A stretch of 39,728 bases of DNA from Haloterrigena salina JCM 13891 (lineage in GTDB: Archaea > Halobacteriota > Halobacteria > Halobacteriales > Natrialbaceae), in contig NZ_AOIS01000005.1 of the NCBI RefSeq assembly GCF_000337495.1, positions 1-39,728 of the forward strand, written 5' to 3'. Under the pieces are notes generated by a model. That model searched no databases, was not told where the DNA came from, and saw only the letters and a program-made list of their open reading frames with translations. A program made the position numbers and the translations under genes. This document shows, piece by piece, positions 26,649 through 35,210 of the stretch; position 1 is the first letter of the stretch; each line of letters opens with the position of its first letter.

Positions 26649-27596
26649 ATGACCGATTCCGGTACCGCGCTTCGAGAGCGTCTCGACCGCGACGAACTAC
26701 TGGTCTGTCCCGGCGTTCACGATCCGCTCACCGCCGGCGTCGCCGACGCCGTCGGCTTCGACGCGATCTACATGACCGGGTACGGGACGTCGCTATCGAA
26801 GACCGGCTATCCCGACGCCGGGTTCATCACGATGCCGGAGATGATCGACAACGCCGCGACCATTCAAGAGCGGATCGACGTTCCGCTTATCGCCGATGCC
26901 GACAACGGGTACGGAAACGCGACGAACGTGATCCGGACCGTCCGAGAGTACATCAACGCCGGCGTCGGTGCGATCCACATCGAGGACCAGACCTTCCCGA
27001 AACGCTGTGGCCACACGAAAGGCCGACAGGTCATCCCACGAGAAGAGGCGGTCGGAAAGATCGAAGCCGCGGCCGACGTTCGCGACGATCGCGCCGAAGA
27101 CTTCGTTCTCATCGCTCGAACCGACGCCCGCGGAACGGGAGACGGCTCCCTCGACGAAGCGATCGGGCGCGCGAACGATTTTCTCGAGGCCGGCGCCGAC
27201 GTCGCGTTCGTTGAGGGACCGACCGACGAATCGGAACTCGAGCGAATCGGCCGGGAGGTCTCGGGTCCGCTCGTCTACAACTTCGTCGGTGACCTCGGCT
27301 CCTCGCCGTACGTCGACCTCTCGTCGCTCGACGAGTGGGGATTCGATCTCGTGATATTCCCGATCGCGTCGACGCTGTCGACGATCCCGAACGTCCACGC
27401 CGACCTCAGCGCCTTCGCGGACGATCCCGTCGGGGCGATGCAGGCCATCGACGACGAGTTCAACGCCCAACCCGTCGGGAGCCTCCACGAGTTCGCCGGC
27501 TTTCCGGAGGTCGTCGACTGGGAACGGCAGTACCTCCCCGACGAGGAACAAGACAAATACGCGGGCTCGCTCGGAGACGATCCCGAATCTGAATGA
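26649..27596 (+). CDS. Isocitrate lyase / PEP mutase family protein (315 aa)
   Basis: This is a TIM-barrel enzyme of the ICL/PEPM superfamily. Mg-binding and catalytic motifs: DADNGYGN (83-90), IEDQ (111-114) and KRCGH (118-122), the catalytic loop of lyases in this group, followed by GRQVIPREEAVGKI. The Cys in KRCGH points to a C-C lyase, such as 2-methylisocitrate lyase, dimethylmalate lyase or a related lyase, rather than a phosphonate mutase. The length of about 315 fits methylisocitrate-lyase-like proteins; true isocitrate lyases are longer. The substrate is not decided by sequence, and no methylcitrate-cycle partners are nearby. It is cargo between the origin and the partition genes. 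Confidence 0.85.
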   Translation: MTDSGTALRERLDRDELLVCPGVHDPLTAGVADAVGFDAIYMTGYGTSLSKTGYPDAGFITMPEMIDNAATIQERIDVPLIADADNGYGNATNVIRTVREYINAGVGAIHIEDQTFPKRCGHTKGRQVIPREEAVGKIEAAADVRDDRAEDFVLIARTDARGTGDGSLDEAIGRANDFLEAGADVAFVEGPTDESELERIGREVSGPLVYNFVGDLGSSPYVDLSSLDEWGFDLVIFPIASTLSTIPNVHADLSAFADDPVGAMQAIDDEFNAQPVGSLHEFAGFPEVVDWERQYLPDEEQDKYAGSLGDDPESE

Positions 27597-27702
27597 GTTG
27601 AGACGGACGCAGCCCTATTTCACGACGCGCACGCGTTGGAGACTGTTGGCGACTTGGAATTTCCACGGCACGAATGAACGTCGCGGCGGCTATCAAGCGC
27701 GC

Positions 27703-28011
27703 TTACGGAGGGTGGCCGGCGTCGGCGAGTTGCTCGAGGAAGTCTTCGAGGAGTTTCCGCGCGGTATCGTCGTCGCCGTCGGAATTGCGGTGACTGTCGA
27801 CGGGGAGGTCGTAGACCGTTATCTCCGCACTGGTGAGGTTCGTTAGCGTCCCCGTCCGACACTCGAGGTTGAGAATCGCACCGGCGAAGATAACGATCGC
27901 CCGATGGTCGTCGACGTCGAGGAACTGGATCTCGAGTCGCTCGAGGATCGTCGTGACGTCGATCGCCGACGCGAACGTACACTGTTTGGAGACGTCGACA
28001 GCCGTACTCAT
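27703..28011 (-). CDS. Hypothetical small acidic protein (102 aa)
   Basis: An open frame with haloarchaeal composition starts MSTAVDVSKQCTFASAIDVTTILERLEIQFLDVDDHRAIVIFAGAILNLECRTG and ends with an acidic helix (DTARKLLEDFLEQLADAG). The central alternating hydrophobic strands (RAIVIFAGAILNLEC) suggest a compact alpha/beta domain. No family is recognised. It is transcribed away from the metallophosphoesterase gene. A chance frame is possible but the composition argues against it. Confidence 0.6.
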   Translation of the reverse strand: MSTAVDVSKQCTFASAIDVTTILERLEIQFLDVDDHRAIVIFAGAILNLECRTGTLTNLTSAEITVYDLPVDSHRNSDGDDDTARKLLEDFLEQLADAGHPP

Positions 28012-28267
28012 CGTAATCGTCTTCGAGACGCAGTCTATTAGAACCTTACCTCGTTTCGAAATCTGTTCGGCGAGGTCGCAGATCGCAGGAGCTTCGAGAC
28101 GCCGCGCTCCGGCGGCTCAGCAGCGCTTCGTTTTCCTTCCGTCTCAGTGGGATTGTTCTTTTTCGCGACCGCCGTCCGATCGTACTGGTGAACATGTTGG
28201 AACGCGGGAGCAACGCCAGTTTCGACGCAGTATTAAGCCGCTAGAGGGAGTCGTTCGACGCGATTCC

Positions 28268-29134
28268 ATGCGATTGCTCGTACTCGGCGATCTCCACCTC
28301 GGCGAGGACGGATTCGACGCCGAACCACATCCCTCGTGGGATCGATTCGACGCGATCCTCACCGTCGGCGACGTCACTCACTCCCGCGTGACCGTAACGG
28401 ACGGACGACCACAGCAGGGGGAACTGGTGGGTCTCGAGGAAGCGCGAGCGTTCTTTCGGCAGTTGGACGATCTCGGCGTCCCGGTCCTAACCGTCCCCGG
28501 CAACCACGATTACCGACGGCATGCGGAAGTGGTCCGCGAGCCGACGCGAGTGCGGAACCTCCATCGCGAGACGTATCCGATCGAGGGATACCGCGCGTTC
28601 GGACTCGGTAGCGAGACGTTCGATGCCGGCCCGGAGGTTCGATACGATCCCGACGCGGTGACAGAACCGGACGATCCGGACGCGTGGCTCGAGCGGGCGC
28701 TCGACTGCGCCGGTCGCGGCGAGGCGGACGCGCCCCTTCCCGAGTTGCGCGAGCGAATCGACGCGTTCGACGACCAGTTCGCTACCTACACCGACCGGTA
28801 CGAGACGCTCCGGTCGCTCGCGACCGAGTGCGAAGGCGAACCGAACGCCGGGCGGATCGCGCTGACTCATCTCCCGCCGTTCGATACGCCGCTGGATCGC
28901 GTCGCGGAGTCGGTCCCACGTATCGGTGGCCGCCACTGGGGATCGATCGCGCTCAAGAACGTGCTCACCGAGTGCGATATCTCGTTCGTCGCGTGCGGCC
29001 ACATTCACGAACGGGAAGGCGTCGCTACTGTCGCTGATACGCCCTGTCTCAATGCGGGCTTCCGGAGCGGCTACGACGTAACGCTTGAGGGCGACGACGT
29101 TTCGATTGCCGACGCCGAACCGCCCGAGCGGTGA
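28268..29134 (+). CDS. Calcineurin-like metallophosphoesterase (288 aa)
   Basis: All five signature blocks of the metallophosphoesterase fold are present. GDLHLGE (7-13), GDVTH (34-38), PGNHDYR (77-83), THLPP (about 204) and CGHIHE (about 240) supply the two-metal site. It could hydrolyse a phosphomonoester or phosphodiester; the family covers nucleases, cyclic-nucleotide hydrolases and protein phosphatases, and the substrate is not visible here. The start at 28268 fits the core fold (MRLLVLGDLH), and TATTAA lies about 35 bp upstream; a longer frame upstream lacks homology features. It is cytoplasmic and lies between the origin and parA. Confidence 0.85.
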   Translation: MRLLVLGDLHLGEDGFDAEPHPSWDRFDAILTVGDVTHSRVTVTDGRPQQGELVGLEEARAFFRQLDDLGVPVLTVPGNHDYRRHAEVVREPTRVRNLHRETYPIEGYRAFGLGSETFDAGPEVRYDPDAVTEPDDPDAWLERALDCAGRGEADAPLPELRERIDAFDDQFATYTDRYETLRSLATECEGEPNAGRIALTHLPPFDTPLDRVAESVPRIGGRHWGSIALKNVLTECDISFVACGHIHEREGVATVADTPCLNAGFRSGYDVTLEGDDVSIADAEPPER

Positions 29135-29198
29135 CGATCGATCGAGACGGAACGCAAGCGGATGTTCCAGTCCGACTCTGTTAGTTTCCTCAGATTCT

Positions 29199-29231
29199 AA
29201 TCTAAGTATCTTAGACGCCTTTCTTAGGAAA
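29199..29231. repeat. Par-type dyad cluster, distal
   Basis: AATCTAAGTATCTTAGA contains the perfect palindrome CTAAG-TAT-CTTAG (29202-29214). It is followed by TTTC-TTAG-GAAA (29220-29231). Confidence 0.5.
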
Positions 29232-29450
29232 GTTATGTAGACAACAGTAGCAGACATCTTCGAAGCAAGGGTAACGATCCTGACTGTCCAAGGCCGTCGG
29301 TCTCCGGTCACGAAATCCTGCGAACGGCGAAGATTTGTTGTGTTTCGCCCCTCGAAATCGGTCTCGAATTGGAATATCCGCTGAGCTCCTTACAATCGCA
29401 CCTCTCACGAAGAACAGCCTATATCATCGCTGAGTCGAAGATAGCGGATA

Positions 29451-29490
29451 TATCTAAGATACATATCTCTGTTTCTTAGATATCTTATTT
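29451..29490. repeat. Par-type dyad cluster, middle
   Basis: TATCT-A-AGATA (29451-29461) is an 11-bp palindrome. TTTCTTAGATATCTTATTT follows at 29472-29490 with another overlapping dyad (AGATATCT). Confidence 0.5.
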
Positions 29491-29597
29491 TGATGACTGA
29501 GTTTGATACCGTCTCCTCCGCCGTTGTAATCCATGTTGTCTCTCGAACGTCAGCGGGATAGTAGTATGATCAATGGGGCTGGGGCTCTCAGATAAGG

Positions 29598-29645
29598 TTC
29601 TTAGATATGCTTCTTAGATATGTTCTTTAGGAATCTTACTTAGGC
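29598..29645 (+). repeat. Par iteron array next to parA
   Basis: TTCTTAGATATG occurs exactly at 29598-29609 and 29611-29622. Degenerate copies follow at 29623-29634 (TTCTTTAGGAAT) and 29635-29645 (CTTACTTAGGC). The period is 12-13 bp, close to helical phasing with slow rotation. It is a probable binding site for the parA partner protein. Confidence 0.6.
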
Positions 29646-29706
29646 ATCATATCTGTATGGCTTATTTGGAGAACATTCATATCAGCGTAGACCATCAGGG
29701 TTTCTT

Positions 29707-30582
29707 ATGCTCTCGTACACCGTTTACAGCGAAGCTGGAGGCGTCGGGAAATCGTCCCTCACAGCGAATCTCGCTGCCGCGCACGCTCGAGCGGGACTCG
29801 ACGTTCTCGTCGCCCCGTTGGATCCCCAGGACGGCGACCTCAGCCGACTGCTCGGCGTCGACGACGAGCGCGCCGATCACGAAGCCGACAACCTCGTCCG
29901 CCACATGGTCGGCAGTCCCCGCGGATCGTTCGACGATTTAATCCGGTCCGCCGAAGGGATCGACGTCATTCCGGAACACAATCTGCTCTCGGACCTCTCC
30001 GATTTCCTCACGCGCGAAAAACAGCAAGCCGAGAAGCTCGGTGACGCATACAACATCTACGCCCAACTCCAGCGCGTTCTTCAGGAAGCTGGCATCGCCG
30101 AGCAGTACGACGTTCTGATCTGTGACCCGCCGGCGACCGAATCGGATCACCTCTACAACGCGATTTATGCCACGCGGAACCTCGTGATTCCGGTCGAGCC
30201 CTCCGCGAAGGGCGAAGCCTCCGTCGACGGCCTTCAGCAGCTCGCGACGAACTTCGCCGACCGGATGGGTATCGAGGTCGGCGTCCTCGCCGCGGTGCCG
30301 AACGGGTTCAAGGGAACGAACGACCAGGCGGAACTCCTCGAGGAAATCTCGTTCCCGACGCCCGAGGTAATCGGCGACCGAACGTCGCTGATGGAAGGCT
30401 GCTGGAAGCAGCAGTGCTCGGCGTTCACGTACCAGCGCGAGCACCGCGACTACCCGCGAGATCACGAACTCGAGACGCTCGCCCAGTTCGATCGTCTCGC
30501 CCGGTATCTCGAGGAACAACGCGGAATCGAAGCGCCGAACCCACCCGAACCCGGCGCGCTCGAGGACGAGGTGACAGCATGA
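29707..30582 (+). CDS. parA: ParA-family partition ATPase (291 aa)
   Basis: This is a P-loop partition ATPase. The deviant Walker A region reads SEAGGVGKSS (8-17): the usual signature Lys before GGVGK is Ala, which I recall as typical of a haloarchaeal plasmid ParA group. Walker A' is LDPQDGDLSRLLG (37-50), and Walker B is DVLICDPPATESDHL. There is no N-terminal HTH domain, so DNA recognition is probably left to the partner. The gene follows the iteron array and overlaps the next gene by ATGA, giving a two-gene par operon. It should pull or space copies of this replicon before division. CTTATTTG about 40 bp upstream is the best TATA candidate. Confidence 0.9.
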   Translation: MLSYTVYSEAGGVGKSSLTANLAAAHARAGLDVLVAPLDPQDGDLSRLLGVDDERADHEADNLVRHMVGSPRGSFDDLIRSAEGIDVIPEHNLLSDLSDFLTREKQQAEKLGDAYNIYAQLQRVLQEAGIAEQYDVLICDPPATESDHLYNAIYATRNLVIPVEPSAKGEASVDGLQQLATNFADRMGIEVGVLAAVPNGFKGTNDQAELLEEISFPTPEVIGDRTSLMEGCWKQQCSAFTYQREHRDYPRDHELETLAQFDRLARYLEEQRGIEAPNPPEPGALEDEVTA

Positions 30583-31049
30583 CCGGGTTCAAGAGCGGTG
30601 CGAGCGCTGACGATCCGTTCGGCGACGCCGACGAGACGGATGACGAGTCCGAGACCGAGTCGGGGTCGGCGACCGAGTCGGCCGACTCGGCGTCTCGAGA
30701 CGAGTCCGAGTCACCGGAGTCCGCTAGTCGAGACCAGCACCAAGAGACGGACAGCGAATCGACGGCTGATAGCGAACCGACGACGGACGACGACTCGGCG
30801 ACCGATAGCCGCGGCTTGCCGTGGATCTACGAGCGCAACAGCATCACGGACGGACGGAAGAAGACCGTCCAACTGCACCTGCAAAAGTCCTCTCTCGACC
30901 GCGAACGCGATACGCGGTTGGAGATCGAAGACGTGCTCGACGAGTCGGTCAAGAAGGCCGATCTCCGCGAAGCCGCGTTGCTCGTCGGCCTCGAGCACAT
31001 CGACCAGGTCGCCGATCAGCTTCGCGAGTGGGGGTACGACTTCGACTAG
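30579..31049 (+). CDS. ParA partner, putative centromere-binding protein (156 aa)
   Basis: The ATG overlaps the parA stop (ATGA), indicating translational coupling. Residues 1-80 are a low-complexity acidic linker of D, E, S and T. The folded part (about 80-156) begins GLPWIYERNSITDGRKKTVQLHLQ and continues with helices (LDRERDTRLEIEDVLDESV and DLREAALLVGLEHIDQVADQLREWGY). A short basic strand (KKTVQLHLQ) followed by two helices is the pattern of a ribbon-helix-helix DNA-binding domain, which I infer binds the upstream iterons. Known archaeal and plasmid par operons have a small second protein in this place. No further family assignment is possible by eye. Confidence 0.75.
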   Translation: MTGFKSGASADDPFGDADETDDESETESGSATESADSASRDESESPESASRDQHQETDSESTADSEPTTDDDSATDSRGLPWIYERNSITDGRKKTVQLHLQKSSLDRERDTRLEIEDVLDESVKKADLREAALLVGLEHIDQVADQLREWGYDFD

Positions 31050-31288
31050 CCTCGCTGTTTGCCCCGTTCTGACGGCGAATTAGCTGTACTCCCTTTACGC
31101 TAGTCATCAAGCGTGTCCAAGAGTCCTCTTCGTCTATCTGATCGCCAAATCACTGTTCGTACGTAATCCTTCTCAACCACTAAATAACTGAATCGAACCG
31201 ACGCTGACACCCTCAACGGTCGCGAGAGACGCCAGCCGACCATCCGATCTTCATCCGTAGTGCGACTCGAGTGCGTTCCGAACGCGAT

Positions 31289-31678
31289 TCAGGCAGGAAC
31301 TGAAGCGCTCGAGTTGACGGTCGATTGAATATACCGTCGACCCACGAGCGTAGCAACGACGACGACCAGCATGATGCCGAGTGAGAGCGGGAGCGGTTGG
31401 CTCCCGACCAGCCAGTCCCCCGCCGGAGTTTGGTAGAGAATCGTCGCCGGGGCCGCTCCGCCGAGTGCGACGGCGGCGAGTCCGACCAGACTCTGGAGAA
31501 CGTACTGCTCCGGTTCGACATACAGGTAGACGCCGATCAGGACCGGCAGGCTACCGAGTACGAGTCCCGACACCTCTCCGGTTAGCGGGTCGATGTACAG
31601 GATCCAGTACAGTGCGAGAACGGCACCGATAACGATCGAGAGATCGAATTTTTGGTCAGTATATATCGTTGATACCAT
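31289..31678 (-). CDS. Hypothetical four-helix membrane protein (129 aa)
   Basis: Four hydrophobic segments are visible: LSIVIGAVLALYWILYI (about 13-29), VSGLVLGSLPVLIGVYLYV (36-54), LQSLVGLAAVALGGAAPATIL (62-82) and LSLGIMLVVVVATLVG (98-113). Loops are short and acidic. No family is recognised. The ATG at 31678 is preceded by ATATATAC at a distance fitting a leaderless promoter. The role is unknown. Confidence 0.7.
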   Translation of the reverse strand: MVSTIYTDQKFDLSIVIGAVLALYWILYIDPLTGEVSGLVLGSLPVLIGVYLYVEPEQYVLQSLVGLAAVALGGAAPATILYQTPAGDWLVGSQPLPLSLGIMLVVVVATLVGRRYIQSTVNSSASVPA

Positions 31679-31936
31679 ACGATTTCAGACGGGAGAGTGA
31701 TGTATAGCTCTTCGCGTGGTTCAAAGAGGGATTGTAGTTTATCAGCGCGTTCTCCCTACTTCACACGTTTCGCATTCAGCAGCCGGCCGAGTGCCCTTCA
31801 ATATCGACGAAATTTCACCAACAAGCGCCTTCGCGATCACACCTACTCTCGAGCCGTGGACCCACTAGAAGACTGGCTCGAGACGCCCCAGATGAACAAT
31901 AGGCTCCTTCAATACACAGTGCAGACGACTACTACT

Positions 31937-32149
31937 ATGTTAGATATAGTTATTATACTATTACTTGTTGCACTCGTGATCCAGTTTCCGATAGGAATCC
32001 TCCTGTACCTCGATGCGAAACGGCTCGATCTCAAAAACCCGGAACTGTACTGGCTGGGTGTAATCGTCCCCGCAGGAGGATTTGCGGTGATCCTGTACTA
32101 CCTCTCAGAACGAAAAACCCTCCTGAAGAACGAACCTGAGATGCCATAG
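31937..32149 (+). CDS. Small two-helix membrane protein (70 aa)
   Basis: The protein starts MLDIVIILLLVALVIQFPIGILLYLDAKRLDLKNPELYWLGVIVPAGGF and ends with a charged tail (SERKTLLKNEPEMP). Two membrane helices flank a conserved-looking loop (LDAKRLDLKNPELYWLG) that I recognise as recurring in short haloarchaeal membrane proteins of unknown function. An in-frame ATG at 31892 would add 15 polar residues and is less likely. The gene is convergent with the histidine kinase gene, 53 bp apart. Confidence 0.65.
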   Translation: MLDIVIILLLVALVIQFPIGILLYLDAKRLDLKNPELYWLGVIVPAGGFAVILYYLSERKTLLKNEPEMP

Positions 32150-32202
32150 ACGTCTTCGATCGACCGTAAGAGGGACGAACCGAGCGGCTTGCTGGTAGCC
32201 GC

Positions 32203-34662
32203 TCACGCTGCCGGGAGCGTAAACGAGAACGTGGTCCCCTCTCCAGGCTCGGAATCGACGCGAATATCGCCGTCGTGGCGCTCGACGATCCGTTGGCAAA
32301 GCGAGAGTCCGATGCCGGTCCCCGGATGTTCGTCGCGGCCGTGAAGCCGCTGAAACACCTCGAAGATCCGGTCTTGGTCTTCGGGATCGATCCCGATCCC
32401 CTCGTCGCGGACCGAAACTTTCCACCTCGAGCCCCGTCGGTCGGCCGAGATCCGAACCCGCGGCGGCTCGTCGCCGCTGTACTCGAGCGCGTTGCTCACT
32501 AGGTTCTGGAAGACCTGCTGAAGCTGGCTCTCGTCGCCGCGGACCCGCGGGAGCGATTCCGTCTCGATAGAGGCGCTGGTCTCCTCGATCCTCACCTGCA
32601 GGTTCCCGATCGCGTCGTCGACCACCTCGTCGAGATCGATCGGTTCGAGCGGCTCGCCCTGCGTTTCGACCCGGGAGTACTCGAGCAGCCCGTCGATCAT
32701 CTTGCGCATGCGCTCGGCGCCGTCGACGGCGAACTCGATGAACTCCTCGGCGTCTCCGTCGAGCTCGTCGGTGTAGCGACTCTCGAGCAGTTGCAGATAG
32801 CTCGTGACCATCCGTAGGGGCTCCTGCAGGTCGTGGCTCGCTGCATAGGCGAACTGCTCTAAGCGCTCGTTTGATTCCTCGAGTTTGCGCTGGTACTCCT
32901 TTCGCTCGCTCACGTCCCGAAAGTAGACCGAGAGTCCGGTCTCGGAGGGGTAGACGTTGAACTCGAACCAGACGTCGTCTTCGTCCACGTAGATCTCGAA
33001 GGTGACGGGCTCTTGGGTCTCCAGGGCCCGTTCGAACTCCTCCCGATGGCGGTCTTCCGTTCCGTCGGGAACGACGTCCCAGGCCTTCCGATCGAGGATT
33101 TCGTCTTTCGGTCGCCCGACGAGTTCCGCGGCGTGATCGTTGAGGTGGGTGAATCGGAACTCGTCGTCCAGCGCGTAGAAGGCGTCGGAGATCCGGCCGA
33201 GGATCTCGCTCAGTTCGGTCTCGAGCTCGCTCTTTCGTTGTTCGAGCTGTCGCTCGCGCTCTTTCAGTTCGGTGATGTCCTTGCTGCCCGTGATGATGCG
33301 TTCGATCTCCCCGTCCGGTCCGAAGACCGGCGCCGTATTGACCCGGAAGTACAGCCGCTCGCCGTCCGGCGGTTCGAATATCAGCTCCTCGTCGAAGATC
33401 GGCTCACCCGTCCGCAAGACGCGGCCCGACGTCGTCTCCTCGGGCTCGAGGAGTTCGCCGTCGGCGTCGTAGATCTTCCACTCGCCGGTGTCCACCGGAT
33501 TGTCGGTGAACTCCGACTCCGAAAGTCCGAACGTCTCTTGGGCCCGTTGGTTGGCCAGTATCGTCTCGCGATCGGCGTTCTGGACCGCGATCCCCACCGG
33601 CGCCGTTCGCAGGAGCTTTTCGGTCTGCTCGTACTCGCGGCGGAGTTCCCGTTCTCGTTCCTTCTGCTCGGTGATGTCGTCCACCGCCAGGACGACCCTC
33701 GACTCGTCGTCCTCGGCGTGCTCGAGCGGCACGGCGGTGATCGAGAGCCACCGGGAGCCGACCGCCGGCACATCGACCTGACACTGGTAGTCCTCTATCG
33801 GGCGCCCGGTCTCGAGGACCCGCGTCCAGGGCCGCTCGTCGGCCGGAATCGGCTCGCCGTCGACGTCGTAGAGGTTCCACGAGTCGATCGATGACGACTC
33901 GGACGCTCCCGGCTCGATATCGAATCGGTCGGCCAGCCGCTGGTTCGCCCGAACGATGTCGTCCGACGGCGTGAGCAGGCCGATACCGACCGGGACCGTC
34001 TCGAGGATCTGCTCGGTGAAGTCGCGCTCCCGCTGCAGTTGCTGCTCGTAGGCCCGCCGCTCGGTCATATCGCGAGTGACCTTCGTAAAGCCCTGCAGCG
34101 TTCCCTCCTCGTCGCGGACGGCCGTGATGGTGACGGTCGCCCAGAACCGGGAGCCGTCGGCGCGGACGCGCCATCCTTCGTCCTCGACCCGGCCCTCGTC
34201 CCGCGCGATGTCGAGGTTCCGCTCGGGCGCTCCGTCGGCGACCGCCGCGTCGGTGTAGAACGTCGAGACGTGCTCGCCGACGATCTCGTCCGTCTCGTAG
34301 CCCTTGATCCGGTTCGCCCCCTCGTTCCAGCTGGCGACGGTGCCGTCGGGATCGAGCGTGATGATCGCATAATCCGTGACGGCGCTCACGAAGGCCTCGA
34401 ACTCCGCGCCGTCGTTTCCGTCTCTCTCGTCGGTCGACCGCTCGGATCGCCACCACACTCGAGTCCCCGGCTCGAGTTCCCTCGTCTGCAGTTCGTCGCG
34501 TTCCGCGAGTTCCTCGAGGACTCGGCGTGCGGTCTGTGGCGGACACGCTATCCGGTCGGCGACTTCGGGTGCCGTGATCGGCGCGGACGACTGGTCCAAC
34601 CCCGCAAATACGCTCCGGACGTCCTCGCGGGTCACGTCCTGAGCGGAATCGGGACGGTCCAT
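32203..34662 (-). CDS. Multi-PAS sensor histidine kinase with N-terminal winged helix (819 aa)
   Basis: Residues about 10-72 form a winged-helix-like domain (TAPEVADRIACPPQTARRVLEEL ending in WWRS). Four PAS domains follow at about 85-205, 215-330, 345-465 and 485-600, recognisable from repeated VGIGLLTPSD and ILANQRAQETFG patterns. The HisKA helix carries the phosphorylated His near residue 609 in YAASHDLQEPLRM. The HATPase domain has N box NLVSNALEYS, G1 DEGIGI and G2 GTGIGLSL. There is no transmembrane segment, so it senses a cytoplasmic signal, possibly redox, light or a small molecule. No response regulator gene is adjacent, as is common in haloarchaea. The ATG at 34662 was chosen because the frame upstream has no domain features. 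Confidence 0.9.
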   Translation of the reverse strand: MDRPDSAQDVTREDVRSVFAGLDQSSAPITAPEVADRIACPPQTARRVLEELAERDELQTRELEPGTRVWWRSERSTDERDGNDGAEFEAFVSAVTDYAIITLDPDGTVASWNEGANRIKGYETDEIVGEHVSTFYTDAAVADGAPERNLDIARDEGRVEDEGWRVRADGSRFWATVTITAVRDEEGTLQGFTKVTRDMTERRAYEQQLQRERDFTEQILETVPVGIGLLTPSDDIVRANQRLADRFDIEPGASESSSIDSWNLYDVDGEPIPADERPWTRVLETGRPIEDYQCQVDVPAVGSRWLSITAVPLEHAEDDESRVVLAVDDITEQKERERELRREYEQTEKLLRTAPVGIAVQNADRETILANQRAQETFGLSESEFTDNPVDTGEWKIYDADGELLEPEETTSGRVLRTGEPIFDEELIFEPPDGERLYFRVNTAPVFGPDGEIERIITGSKDITELKERERQLEQRKSELETELSEILGRISDAFYALDDEFRFTHLNDHAAELVGRPKDEILDRKAWDVVPDGTEDRHREEFERALETQEPVTFEIYVDEDDVWFEFNVYPSETGLSVYFRDVSERKEYQRKLEESNERLEQFAYAASHDLQEPLRMVTSYLQLLESRYTDELDGDAEEFIEFAVDGAERMRKMIDGLLEYSRVETQGEPLEPIDLDEVVDDAIGNLQVRIEETSASIETESLPRVRGDESQLQQVFQNLVSNALEYSGDEPPRVRISADRRGSRWKVSVRDEGIGIDPEDQDRIFEVFQRLHGRDEHPGTGIGLSLCQRIVERHDGDIRVDSEPGEGTTFSFTLPAA

Positions 34663-34919
34663 GAATATGTGCTGCGTACGAGTCGGATCCGTAAATCCTT
34701 GACGTGAGAGACGAGTGCGGAGTGAGCCGTGTGCCTTCGTCCGAGCTACCGTACTTGCAGTGCCATCGCAGTGACGCTGGTAACGGGTGTCGCTCGCTGA
34801 TCGATGCGGCGTCGAGATTGTCCGGGACAATGACGAGATCGCCCAGCTGCCGCCGGCCGACGGTCACATCGAAACCAGCGGGGTGATCACGTCTGGATCA
34901 AACACTCCTTCAACTGCCG
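34663..34919. other. Intergenic region upstream of the kinase gene
   Basis: Nothing clear is seen apart from the expected promoter of the kinase gene. It borders the MITE-like element. Confidence 0.35.
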
Positions 34920-35183
34920 TGTTGAATAGGGGTACGGCACGGTGATCAGAGTGGCTCACAAAGCTGTTCGATGTTTGGAATGGCAAACATAAGGACGATC
35001 TCACGGAACTCTCGATACCAAGCCTGCGCTCGCACGGCGGAGCCGAGCGAGCGCTTCGTTGTTTAACTAAGCGCTTACATGTCTCAACGAAGTCGAGGAG
35101 GTCTACTTCAGTCATACTGACTTTCCTCGGCTTCGTCCTTACTGATTTGACGGTCTACCCCGACGCTGTCTTGCTATTCAACA
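34920..35183 (-). mobile_element. 264-bp MITE-like deletion derivative of an IS5-type element
   Basis: The segment is bounded by 10-bp inverted ends TGTTGAATAG (34920-34929) and CTATTCAACA (35174-35183). Inside it, on the minus strand, are the start and the end of a transposase with the middle deleted. I could not define a target-site duplication by eye. It cannot transpose on its own but could be moved by a full-length relative. Confidence 0.65.
34945..35115 (-). pseudogene. Transposase remnant, start fused to end
   Basis: From ATG 35115 the frame reads MTEVDLLDFVETCKRLVKQ, matching the N-terminus of haloarchaeal IS5-type transposases. After a degenerate joint, another frame reads QAWYREFREIVLMFAIPNIEQ and stops at 34945, resembling the C-terminal WYREFREIVLM of the same family. 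About 250 residues including the catalytic DDE core are gone. Confidence 0.65.
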
Positions 35184-35210
35184 GAAGACTTTCAACAACT
35201 ATACAGATGC

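Larger units (their letters stand above)
29135..29706. other. Centromere-like region upstream of parA
   Basis: This gene-free, AT-rich stretch of 570 bp contains at least three clusters of a TTCTTAGATAT element in both orientations: 29199-29231, 29451-29490 and 29598-29645. The last cluster, about 60-110 bp before parA, is a tandem array. The position and repetition suggest a partition site that also regulates the par genes. Confidence 0.65.

Noticed and set aside
26649-27596. Assignment as phosphonate-forming PEP mutase
   Set aside because: The KRCGH catalytic loop belongs to the C-C lyases of the superfamily, and no phosphonate genes are nearby.
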